From Ceratotherium simum simum (Eukaryota; Chordata; Mammalia; Perissodactyla; Rhinocerotidae), in assembly GCF_000283155.1 (NCBI RefSeq), contig NW_004454156.1:33550284-33614283 (forward strand): a stretch of DNA of 64,000 nt, written 5' to 3'. The notes beneath the pieces are model-generated. The model was not told the origin of the DNA and made no database searches. It was given only the letters and a program-made list of their open reading frames with translations. Below, piece after piece: positions 1 through 10,291 of this stretch. Positions within the stretch are counted from its first letter, which is position 1. Each line of letters opens with the position of its first letter. The translations under genes and the position numbers were made by a program.

Positions 1-83
1 ACTCTGGACCACACAGGCAACACGCAGCAGAGTCTAAATTCAAACCCAGGCAGGTCTGTCGACTTTTAGATTAATTTTGGATA

Positions 84-498
84 CCTTGTTCATCGACTGG
101 TAGGTGGATAAACAAATTGTGGTATATCCATACAATATAATGCTACTCAGTAATAACAAGGAACGAACTCCTGATGCATGACAGAACATGGGTGAATGTC
201 GAAAACATTATTCTAAGTGGAAGGAGCCAGACACAAAAGACTACCTTCTGTAGGATTCTTTTTATATGAAATTTTAGAAAAAGCAAAATACAGTGACAGA
301 AAGCAGATCAGTGGTTGCAGGGGCCAGAGATCTGGAAAGCAAGAAGGCACAAGGAAATTTTGGGGCGTGATAGAAATGCTCTATATAGTGATCGTGGTTG
401 TGGTTACACTACTGTACGCACTTGTCAAAACTTAGACTTGCCCACTCAAAATGGCCAGTCACATGGTATATAAATTATATCTCGATAAAGCTGATAAA
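84..498 (+). repeat. LINE-1 3' end relic (L1M-type)
   Basis: The stretch follows the familiar end of old mammalian L1 elements. It reads through the 'nnTGGTATATCCATACAAT' segment, then the 'ATGAACCTTGAAAACATTAT'-like segment, and ends near 497 at 'TATATCTCGATAAAGCTG'. All frames are interrupted. It is a decayed 3' terminus and not a coding region. Confidence 0.7.
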
Positions 499-1538
499 AA
501 TGTTGGATGCCTTGAGTTTGAGGTACCAGTGGAATATAATGGTAGAGAGCTCCTCTGGAGCTCAGAGGAAGTCCATGGGCTGCAGAGCGATTTGCGAGTC
601 ATCACGATATCCAGGATTGACACCGAGAGAGTGGATGAGGTTACCTATGGAGATTGTGCAGAGCAAGGAGGGCGAAAAGGAACGGTGCAACCCTAAAGAA
701 CCCCAAAATGCACGGGGCAAGCTCAGGAAGGAGACTACAAAAGAACCATCAGCAGTGGAAGGAAAATCAGAAACGGTGTCCGCGAAGCGACCAGAGGGCT
801 AGTCTGTAAGTCCTTGACTCTTCCCTGGTTGAGGTGGCCCTGGAAACCAGGGCTGCAGAGTGGGAGGAGGAGTGAGCTAATGGAGGCAGCAGAGGAGGGT
901 CAGGCGGGAAGGGAGCAAGTCCCTCCCGGTTCTTGAGGGGGAGAAGAGGTCGGCTGACCCTCCCCTCTCCCCTGCCCATTGTATTCACCCAGCATTATCC
1001 GTGGTTCCTCAGACCTCAAAACCCACAAAACCACACCCGCCTGAGGACTCAAGGCCTCCCCCTCAGGGTGCTAGCAGAACCCAGGAGGCTGTGGCCACGT
1101 TAAGGCAGGGGCTGGAGGGGGCACAGAAAGAGAGAAAAAGAAATCAGATGAGAGGTGGCAGAGTGGAAAAGGGGAGAGAGGACAGGAAGAGAATCTAGAG
1201 TAAATATCCAGCTGGAAGGAGCCTTCGAGATGAATTCTAGTCCAACATCCCTCTACCTTCAAACTGAGAAACTGAGACCATGCGAATCTCCTTTCTGTGC
1301 TGCTCAAGAGCATCAAGTGTCCCAGGCTCCCAACCCTGAGTTATTACAGTATTTGCATGAACTGGGGTGAATACAGATTTTAGGGACCTGATGAGAGCCC
1401 TCTTATGGAAAAACAGTACAAAATTATGAATGCAAAATTGGATACAAAAGTAGAAGGGGTCTGTGCAGGTGAGCGACCTTGAAGCTTAAGCTTTTTTGGC
1501 TTTTATAGCAATCCTTCCTCTGATCACACTTAAGTTGG
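499..1538. other. Intergenic, no gene recognised
   Basis: Purine-rich sequence with short chance ORFs on both strands (for example 398-802). None carries a motif I recognise or shows splice-site context. No clear repeat family was assigned. Confidence 0.4.
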
Positions 1539-1554
1539 AGGGGAAAGTACTTCT

Positions 1555-1646
1555 TTTTTTATTGAGGTTACATTGGTTTATAACATTGTATAAATTTCAG
1601 GTGTACATCATCATATTTCAACTTCTGTACAGACTGCGTCATGTTC
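1555..1646 (-). mobile_element. Very short 5'-truncated equine L1 insertion
   Basis: About 92 bases begin with a T-run (the poly-A tail on the other strand) and continue as the L1 3' end ('ATTGAGGTTACATTGGTTTA', 'TTTCAGGTGTACATCATCAT'). The insert is bracketed by a perfect 16-base direct repeat, AGGGGAAAGTACTTCT, at 1539-1554 and 1647-1662. The intact duplication and clean tail mark a comparatively recent retrotransposition of only the last ~90 bases of an L1. Confidence 0.8.
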
Positions 1647-1869
1647 AGGGGAAAGTACTTCTAAACTGGGGCAGCAGCACCCTCTAGTGGATATGTGAGG
1701 GAAAGCCTCAAAGAGCCCAGAACCTCTCTGACACACTCAGCTGCACATCATAAAGCCGGGGGTTCAATTTGGCCATCCGCTTCCTAGAAATTTCTCACCA
1801 GCCTGTAGCCCCACCCTCCTATATATCACTGTATAATCACTATTAGAGGCTCAGAAATCAGCATCTAGA

Positions 1870-2040
1870 TGCACCGTTACCTATAGAGTGATTTGAGGCA
1901 AGTTACTTTACCCTTCTGAGCTTCAGTTTGGTTTCCTATAAATACATTGTATCTTAATAAGATTAAATAAGTGTCTGCTTCAGAGGGTAGTTCTATGGAG
2001 TAAATAAGATGACTCATGTGTAAGTGCTTTATACAAAGGG
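1870..2040 (+). repeat. MIR SINE relic
   Basis: Degenerate match to the MIR core and 3' part: 'GGCAAGTTACTTTACCCTTC' then 'GAGCTTCAGTTTGGTTTCCT', followed by an ATTAAATAAG-like segment. Confidence 0.5.
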
Positions 2041-2379
2041 CAGTTTGATATGTAAGTTATTTTTTAAGGAAAACGTATTGACGTTGACACATTTTTCTGC
2101 TTCTGCATCAACTCTTCCAAAGAAATCACCCATACTATGCACTCAAAAAGGCCGCACTGTGCAGGGCGGAGAGGGGTGTGTCTCTGCCTAGTGCACCACT
2201 CTGCAAACCCCAGAAGCGTGAGGTGGGAGTTTACTCCTCTCCAGAGTCCCCCAGCATTTCCCTGTCTCATGGGCCATCACAGGCTTTAGAAAAAGTCACT
2301 GCATGAATGACCGGAGAGGGTCCCTACACAGATGTGAGATGGATGGATCTAAATGAGCATTTTCTTGCTTTTTTTCTTC

Positions 2380-3075
2380 TAACTATATTTTAAAATAGTT
2401 TCAGATTTAGAAAAAAAGTTGCAAGATTAGTGTAAAGAATTCTCGCGTGCCCTTCACTCAAATTCCCCACACAGGAACGTGTACCACATGTGCGTTGTCC
2501 TCTCTATTCTCACTGGATGTATAGGAGTGTGTGTGCCTTGTCTTCTGAACCATCTGGAATAAGCCACAGATGTGACCCTCCTTTGCCCCCAACTCTTCAT
2601 TGCACATTTCCTAAAATCAAGGACATTCTCTTACATCACCACAGTCCAATTATCAAAATCAGGCAATTAAAATAAATACAATACTATTATCTCCCTCATG
2701 AACCTCATTTAGATTTCACCAATTGTCCCAATAATGTCGTCTCTACAAAACAAAATCCAGGATCATGCATTTCATTCAACTATTGTCTTTTTAGTCTCTG
2801 TTAATATGCCAACAGTTCCTCAGTCTTCTGTGTGTGTGTGTGTGTGTACACATGCATGCATGTACGTGCATGCCTCATGACATTTTTTTAAGACTTTTAC
2901 AGAAGTTTTAGGTTCATAACAAAATTGAGAGGGAAATATAGACATTTCCCATATATCCCCTGGCATTGACATTTTTTAAAAGTACAGGCCAGTCATATTG
3001 TAGAACGTCCTTCATTTTGGGTTTCTCTGATGTTTCCCCATAATTAGATTCACATTATGCATCTTTGGTAAGAAA
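2380..3075 (-). repeat. Old L1 3'UTR relics
   Basis: Two adjoining segments (about 2380-2850 and 2885-3075) look like the reverse strand of ancient L1 3' ends, with 'TTCAGATTTAGAAAAAAAGT', 'TTTCACCAATTGTCCCAATA' and 'TAGAACGTCCTTCATTTTGG'. A (TG)n tract near 2828-2846 lies between them. Confidence 0.5.
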
Positions 3076-3554
3076 ACCCAAAATTTATAGTGCCATCAAT
3101 TTACTACTGTGTGACCTTGGATATATCACTTAACCTTTCTGAATGTCACTCTCCTCGTCTGAAAAACTGATAGGACGAGACCAGCCAGGTACCAAAAGAT
3201 CTTTTGAGAATAAAATGTGTACCTGAAACTACTAAGCCAATGAATTGCTATCCATGAACGTGTACTTTAGTTTGCTGGGTAGTATGGAAAATTGCCAAAT
3301 ATGTACACCACGTTGATTTCTCTTATGCTGAACTTTAAAAGGAGATTGCAGCTTTGAGAATATTTTGAAAGAGTAAAATTCAAGAGGTTATTGTTATTTC
3401 AGGAGGTCTGGGTGAAAGAGGCAGCATTGTTTTCATCACCTAGGATCAACTTTAATTAGTCATCTCATAGGTAGGAGGTATGGAGAGGAGGGAGAAAGAT
3501 GGAAGCCCCCAAATCAGAGACAGAACAGAACTTAGGAAGCCAAGGGTAGAAAAA

Positions 3555-3895
3555 ATACAGAAGTCCATTCAACCGCTTTGGAAAGCAACTTGGCAATATC
3601 CAGTAAAGGTCAAGATATGCCCTAGGATACAGCGTTTCCACTCCTAGGAGTCTTCTCCAGGAAATTCTCACACAACTGCTCAGAGGACTTGAAGAAGATT
3701 GTGTGCTACTGCTTATAACAATTTTAAAAATGGATACAATTTAAATGCCCATAGTGATTAAAATGAATAAATAAAATTTGGTGCTTTGCCACAATGGAAT
3801 ACTATGTAGCTGTGAAAATAAATTACCTGGATGTACATATGTCAACATAGACAGATGGCAAAGCCAAAATTGTGTGTGAGTGTGTGTGTACTTTA
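3555..3895 (+). repeat. Old L1 3' end relic
   Basis: The text matches the usual L1 ORF2 tail and 3' end, including 'AGCAACTTGGCAATATCCAG' and 'CACAATGGAATACTATGTAG'. It is broken by stops in every frame. A short L1 ORF2 piece in the opposite orientation follows at about 3905-4000. Confidence 0.55.
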
Positions 3896-3999
3896 TAGCC
3901 TGATTTCTGATGTTGGTATTTAATGGCTTCTCCTTTCTTCCTGATCAGTCCGACTAGAGATTTATCAATTTTATTGATCCTCTCCAAGAATGACATTTT

Positions 4000-4605
4000 T
4001 AAACTAAACCTTTTATTTGAATAATTTTAGATTTACAAAGATGGTACAGAAAGTTCTCATATACACTCACACAGCTTCAGTTCCCCCTCATGTTTTTCAT
4101 CTCACATTACCATTGTATATTTGTCAAATCTCAGAAACCAACATTGGAACATTCCTATTCACTAAACTCTAGACTTTGGATTTCACTACCTTTTCTATTA
4201 ACATCTTTTTTCTGGTCTGGGACCCACTTCAGAATGCCACTGTGCACTTAGTCATGTTAGTCTCTTCTGGTCTGTGACAATGACCTGGACAGCTCAAAGA
4301 GTCATGCTCAGGCATTTTGTAGAATGTCCCTCCGTTTGGGTGTGTTGATGCATTTTCTCATGATTCTGCTGGGGGGTTGGGTCTGGGGGAAGAACACCAC
4401 ACAGGTGTCCTTCCTGTCCTATAATGTCACATGTGGCTGACGTCCACGTGACGTCACATGGTTGCTCAGGATTCTACACTCTAAAACTACCCTCTTCTCT
4501 TTCCATACTATATTCTGTGGAAGTGAATTGCTAACTCTAGCCCCTCTTCAAATGGAGAGGTGGAAATTAAGCTCGTGTCTGCATATACTATTTGGGATTC
4601 TTCTC
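4000..4605 (-). repeat. Old L1 3'UTR relic with CRE/E-box cluster
   Basis: Resembles the reverse strand of an ancient L1 3' end ('TTTTAGATTTACAAAGATGG', 'TTTTGTAGAATGTCCCTCCG', 'TTTCTCATGATTCTGCTGGG'). Positions 4438-4456 contain TGACGT, CACGTG and TGACGTCA in near-continuous series. Confidence 0.5.
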
Positions 4606-5559
4606 AATGCATAGCTGTCTCTTCTCCTCCATTGATTTATTTACTCTTTTAGCTTATTTGTCCTTTATATTTAGGGTGGGGTTCTTGTAGGCAGCATACA
4701 GTTGGGAGTTTTTTCCCAATCCGATAATTTCTGTCTTTTATTTGTGGTGTTTAGGCCTTTTCCATTTAATGTACTTATTGATATGGTTGGTTTCAATCTG
4801 CCATCTTGCCACTTGTTTTGTTTCTGTCATCTTTACTTTCTTCCTCTTTCCCTCTACTCTGTCTTCTTTTAGATTAACTAAAATTTTTATGGTTTCCTTT
4901 TATCTCTTTTTTTGGCTTATTAGCTATAACTCTTTGTTGAGTTGTTTCCATGATTGCTTCAGGATTTGTACTATACATCTTTAACTTATCCCAGTCTATC
5001 TTCAAGTGATATTATACCATTTCATGTATAATTTAAGGACCTTTCAACATTATACTTCCTTTTTTTTTACCTCTCCTGGTCTTTGTGATATTGTTGTCAT
5101 ACATTTTATTCTACATATGTTCCAAAAAACCACACAATTCATTGTATCTATTTTTGCTTTAAAAAGTCAGTTATCATTTAAAGATATTTAAAAGAAAAAA
5201 GGCTCTCATATTTACACACATGGTTACCACTTACAACGCTATTCACTCCTTTATGTGGATCCAGATTTCCATCTGGGATCATATTCCTTCCAGATCAAGG
5301 AGTTTCTTCAACATTCTTGCGCAGGTCTGCTGGTCATGAAATCTTTTAGCTTCTGTAGGTCTGAGAAAGTCTTTATTTCATTTTTACTTCTTTACATCAG
5401 TTATATCTTTATTTGAAAGATATTATTACTGGGTACAGAATCGCAGGTTGACTTTTTTTTCAGTACATTAAAGATGTTGCTCCACTGTCTTCTGGTTTGC
5501 ATTGTTTCCAACAAGAAGTCTGATGTCATTCATATCTATGCTCCTTTTTGTGTAATGTG

Positions 5560-6140
5560 TGTATTGGGGTCCCCAAGATCACCCACACATTCAGAGATTC
5601 ATTAGAAGGACTCATAGCATTCACCATATAGCTGTTCTCATGGCTAAGATTTATTGTAGCAACATAGTAAAGATACACAGTAAGGATACAATATAGTAAA
5701 GATACACAGTGAGGATACAATATAGTAAAGATACACAGTAAGGATACATAGTAAGAATATATAAAGGGAAAAAACACAGGAGGAATCTGGAGGAACCCAT
5801 GTGCAGACTTCCTTATGCTCTCTCTCTCCCATGAGTAGTCACACAGAGTACACACTCCCTCTGCAATAAAAATGAAGCAACACATCTGTGAAGCTCCTGC
5901 CCAGGGAAGCCCATTGGATATCCAAAGTTTTTATTGGAGGTTGGTCATGCCAACTCTGCCTAGCATGTACTAAAATTTCAGACTTCTGAAAGCAAAGCAG
6001 TTGCTCAGCATAAACCACATTGTTTGCACAAACAGAGCAGGCGCCGTGAGCCACTCTTATCAGCTAGGGAAGGGACGGAATCTCCCCAAAATCCAATTTC
6101 CCAGGCACCAGCCAAAGGCCAAACTTGCACAACCTTTTCT
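5560..6140. repeat. Probable LTR-type repeat inserted in an old LINE
   Basis: The text begins 'GATCACCCACACATTCAGAG' and runs to 'CAGCCAAAGGCCAAACTTGC'. It resembles a solitary mammalian LTR that I cannot name with certainty (MER21-like is possible). No internal retroviral gene is present. The flanking LINE text resumes on either side. Confidence 0.4.
5664..5750. repeat. 29-bp tandem repeat, three copies
   Basis: The unit starts ATAGTAAAGATACACAG and repeats at 5664-5692, 5693-5721 and 5722-5750. The copies differ by one G/A change and a terminal deletion. It lies inside the LTR-like element and produces the repetitive, non-genic ORFs on the minus strand there. Confidence 0.85.
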
Positions 6141-6739
6141 AAGGATGGTAGTCTTAGGTCTGCAACATTAAGTCTTTCTTGCACATATGTCTTCTTCATC
6201 TATGGATGCTTTTAAGACTTCCTATTACTGATTTTAAGGAATTAGATTAGGATGTGCCTTGGTGTAGTTTTCTTTACGTTTGTGAGTTTGGAAAATTTGG
6301 AAATTTTTGTATCATTTCTTCAAAATTTTTTTTGTATCCACACTCTCTCCTCTTTCAGAGACTCAAATTACACTTATATTAAGCTTACAGTTTTCCCACA
6401 GTTTACTGATACTCTTCATGGGGCGGGGAGTGGGGTAGTGTCTTTTTTCTCTTCTTTTCATTTTGGATAGTTTCTATTGATACATCTCGAAGTTCATTGA
6501 TCTTTTCTTCTTCAGTGTCTAATTGGCCATTAATCCCATCTAGTACATTTTTCATCTCAGACATTGTAGATTTCATCTCCAGAAATTTGATTTGAGTCTC
6601 TATTTTTGACAACTTTATCGAAGTATAATTGACACATATTAAACTGAACATATTTAAAGTATGATAGTTGATGGAGTTTTGACATATGTAAACACCAATG
6701 AAACAATCACCACAATCGAGATAATGAAATAATACATAG

Positions 6740-7256
6740 TGTGCTCACAGACCACATGGAATCAAATTAGAAATCAATAACAGAAAGATAGAAAAATCTC
6801 CACACACTTGAAAACTAAGCAACACACTTCTAAATAATCCTTGATTAAAAGAGGAAGTTTCGAAGAAATAAACAAATATCCTGAACTTAACGAAAATACA
6901 ACATATCAAAATTCCTGGGACACAGTGAAAGCAGGGTTAAGAGGGGAATTTATAGTACTAGACGCATACATTAAAAAAGAGAAATGTCTCAAATCAGTAA
7001 CTGAGGCTTCCACCTTAAGATCCTAGAAAAGAAGAGAAAATTAAAACCAAAGCAAGCAGAAAGAAGAAAATAATAAAGAGCAGAAATCAGTGAAATTGAA
7101 AACAGGAAAACAATAGAGAAAATCAATGAAACAAAGATCAATAAACTGACAGAGACAGAACACAAATCACCATTATCAGGAATAGAACAGGGGATATCAC
7201 TACAGACACCAAAATAATAATACAGGAATACTATTAACAACTCTATACACAACTTT
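6740..7256 (+). repeat. L1 ORF2 fragment (decayed)
   Basis: Conceptual frames at 6841-7026 and onward show L1 ORF2-like text (NENTTYQNSWDTVKAGLRGE, then RRKE/IKIRAE-like segments), which belongs to the region between endonuclease and reverse transcriptase. It is frame-broken and ends abruptly near 7256, where an opposite-strand L1 begins. Confidence 0.6.
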
Positions 7257-7259
7257 AGG

Positions 7260-8630
7260 TTTATGACTCCTTTTTTTGACACATAAAAAATTATATATAT
7301 TTCAGGTGTACAACATGATGTTTTGATATATATATACATTGTAAAATGATCAAACTAATTAACATATCCATCACCTCCCATAGTTATGTGTGTGTGTGTT
7401 GTGAGTATACTTGAGACCTACCATCTCTGGGCAAATTTCAAATATACATTATTATTAACCATAGTCACCATGTTGTACATTAGGTCTCCAGAACCTATTC
7501 ATCTTATAACTGAAAGTTTGTACCCTTTGAGCAATATCTTCCCTTTCTCCTTACCCCCCAGCCTATGGTAACCATTCTACTCTCTGTTACCATAAGTTCG
7601 AGTTTTTTGTTTGTTTTTGTGGGCTTTTTTTTTTAGATTCTACATATAAGTGAGATTGTGCAATATTTGTCTTTCTGTGTCTGGCTTATTTCACTTAGCA
7701 TAATGACCTCTAGGTTCATCCATGTTGTCACAAATGGCAGGATTTCCTTCTTTTTTATGGTTCAGTGATAGTCCATTGTATATATACCATATTTTCTTTA
7801 CCCATTCATCTGTCAACAGACACTTAGGTTGTTTCCATATCTTGGCTATTACGAATAATGCTGAAAATAACATGGAAATGCAGATACCGCTCCAAGATAG
7901 TGCTTTTATTTCCCTTGGATATATACCCAGAAGTGGGATTGCTGGATCACATAATAGTTCTATTTTTAATTTTCTGAGGAACCTCCATACTGTTTTCCAT
8001 AACGGCTGCCCAATTTCCATTCCCACTAACAGTACACAAGAGTTCCCTTTCCTCCACATCCTCATCAACACTTGTTATCTTTTGACTTTTTTTATAATAG
8101 CCATTCTAACAGGTGTGAAGGTGATATCTCACTGTAGTTTTGATTTGCATTTCCCTGATGATTAGTGATGTTGAGCATCTTTTCAAGTACTTGTTGGCCA
8201 TTTGCATGTCTTTTTGGAAAAATGTCTATTGAGGTCCTTTGCCCATTTTTTAATCAGGTTATTTGGTTTTTTTGCTGTTGAGTTGTATGACTTCTCAATA
8301 TATTTTGGATATTAACCTCTTATCAGATATATAGTTTGCAAATATTTTCTTCCATTCTGTAGGTTGCCTTTTCATTTTGTTGACAGTTTCCTTTGCTGTA
8401 CAGAAGCTTTTTGGTTTAATGTAGTCCACTTGTTTATTTTTGCCTTTGTTGCCTGTGCCTTCGCTGTCATATCCAAAAATGTCATTGCCAAGACCAATGT
8501 CAAAGAGCTTACCACCTATGTTTTCTTCTAGAAGTTTTATGGTTTCAAGTCTTACATTCAAGTCTTTAGTCCATTTTGAATTGATTTTTATGAATGGTGT
8601 AATAGAAGGGAAGGATACATTCTTTGGGTC
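7260..8630 (-). repeat. 5'-truncated L1, 3' part (ORF2 C-terminus and 3'UTR)
   Basis: On the minus strand 8071-7691 encodes the recognisable L1 ORF2 C-terminal block (KIELLCDPAIPLLGIYPREI and the following tryptophan-rich tail). 7690-7260 is the 3'UTR. Further ORF2 text (8295-8561) is frame-shifted. The copy is pseudogenised and meets a + strand L1 fragment at its 3' end. Confidence 0.8.
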
Positions 8631-8739
8631 CTGAGGTCTGCCTTCTCTCCACCCTTCAATGTCTTCTTACATTTCTTTTTTATGTAATATCCAGAGTTTT
8701 TAGTTGTACTTAGTGGGAGGAATAGGGAAAAGTCTATCT

Positions 8740-9715
8740 ACTCCATCTTCCCAGAACCAGATGACTTCTTGAGTCCCTTTTACATCTTTCATGCCTCTGC
8801 TTAGCATGCTTAATCTTTCCTCTACCTTCTTGTACATATGGAATATAGTTATAATTACTGTATTTAATGTCCTTGTCTACTAATTCTATCATCTGGGTCT
8901 TTTCTGGAACTGTTTATATTGGTTGATTTTTCTCCTCATTATGGGTCATATTTTCTTGCTTCTTTGCATGCCTGGTGAAGGTATGTGAAGATACTGTGAA
9001 TGCCAGATACTGTGAATTTTACAGTGGAAGGCACTGGATATTTTGTATTCCTATAGATAGTCTTGCACTTTGCTCTGTGATACAATTAAGTTCCTTGGAA
9101 ATAGTCTGATCCTTTCAAGACTTGTGTTTAAGCTTTGTTAGGTGGGATCAGAGCAGCCTTTATTCTGGGGCTAATGTCCCCCTCTACTGAGTGCTCTACC
9201 AGATATCGCAAGAATTACGAAGTTTTTCCATTCTGGCTGACAGAAACCTGACTATTCGCAGCCCTGCTACAGGAATTGTTCTCTCTGATCCTTTTGAGCA
9301 GTTCTTTCCCCAGCTTTAGGTAGTTTCTTTGCAGACACGCGCCTATCAGTCCTCAGCTGAAGACTCCATGGGGCCTCTCCGTAGAGCTCCGGGGCTCCCT
9401 CTGGGCAGCACTCTCCTCTTCCATACACTGCCTGAGAATTCCAGCCTCTTGACCTCCCCACACTCCCAGCTCCAGCTCCTCAGCTCAGGGAGACCACCGG
9501 GCTCCACCTGAGTTACCCTTCCCCACACTCCAGGGAGTAAACCGAGGCAATCGTGGGGCTCACCTTGTCTGCCGCCCCTATCTCAGAGACCACTGCCCTG
9601 TGCTGCCTGATGTCCACAGTCTGAAAATCCTTGTTTCATATATTTTGTCTGGATTTTGTTTCTGGCAGCAAGAGAAATCGGTCCCTGTTATTCCAACTTG
9701 GCCAGAACCAAAGTC
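8740..9715 (-). repeat. Ancient L1 5'UTR-like segment
   Basis: Reverse-strand similarity to the 5' region of old mammalian L1s: 'ATTATGGGTCATATTTTCTT', 'TAAGCTTTGTTAGGTGGGAT', a GC-rich mid-part near 9340-9600, and an apparent element start close to 9715 ('CCAACTTGGCCAG'). It probably belongs with the antisense LINE body at 4610-6640, now separated by the 6740-8630 insertions. Confidence 0.5.
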
Positions 9716-9854
9716 TCCCAAAAATGTAATTTTGATTGAAAAACCAAGTTGTTACCAAAGGATGCATACAGTTCTATACCGCTTACGTAGCTCTGTAAAA
9801 CAGTGCCAGTACAGAGTAATACAACATAACAGCATATGTTATTCATGGACAATA

Positions 9855-10078
9855 ATAGTTAACATATATAGCACCTTCCAGGTATTTGCCACTGCTGTGT
9901 CTAATAAGCGCTTTGCTTACCTTATTTCCATTTTGAGAAGAGAGGCATTAGGGCCCAGAGACGTCTAGTAACTTGCTCAAGGTCACACAGCTGGAAAGTA
10001 ACAGAGTTAGACTTTAACCTAGGAAGTCCGGCTCCTGAGTTAATGCCCTTAACCATTAGGCTACTCTGCCTCTCATGC
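9855..10078 (-). repeat. MIR SINE
   Basis: Reverse-orientation MIR text: 'CTTGCTCAAGGTCACACAGC' followed by 'CCTTAACCATTAGGCTACTC'. Confidence 0.7.
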
Positions 10079-10083
10079 ATATA

Positions 10084-10289
10084 CAGTTGTGCATGGCTTA
10101 ACAACAGGGATACATTCTGATAAATGCGTCATTAGGCGATTACATCATTGTGCGAACATCATAGAGTGTACTTACACAAACCTAGGTGGTATAGCCTGCT
10201 ACATACCTAACGCTCTACGGTGCTAATGGGACCACTGTCATATACGCAGTCCGTCATTCACCAAAAAGTTGTTATGCGGGGCATGACTG
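10084..10289 (+). mobile_element. Tigger-like MITE, copy 1
   Basis: A 206-bp element with terminal inverted repeats (CAGTTGTGCATGGCTTAACAAC at the left; the complement of GTTGTTATGCGGGGCATGACTG at the right). It is flanked by TA on both sides (10082-10083 and 10290-10291), as expected for Tc1/mariner-Tigger elements. The interior keeps 'GTGCGAACATCATAGAGTGT'. It is far too short for a transposase. Two sister copies lie at 31436 and 43120. Confidence 0.75.
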
Positions 10290-10291
10290 TA

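Larger units (their letters stand above)
4610..6640 (-). repeat. Ancient L1/HAL1-like element, split by an LTR-like insert
   Basis: The segments 4610-5560 and about 6140-6640 read as one antisense LINE body. The minus strand at 6403-6651 encodes a coiled-coil stretch typical of L1 ORF1 (pattern K-x-EMKSTMSEMKN then LDTEEEKINEL). The sequence to its left matches the conserved block 'AAAGATGTTGCTCCACTGTC'. The two segments are interrupted by a different repeat at about 5560-6140. All frames are broken, so there is no functional protein. Confidence 0.5.

Noticed and set aside
5526..5885. 119-residue minus-strand ORF with repeating VYLYY-type segments
   Set aside because: The periodicity comes from the 29-bp tandem DNA repeat. 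Two frames are open simply because the unit lacks stops.
7691..8071. Apparent reverse-transcriptase C-terminal protein on the minus strand
   Set aside because: It is a truncated L1 ORF2 tail with frameshifts on the 5' side. No functional gene.
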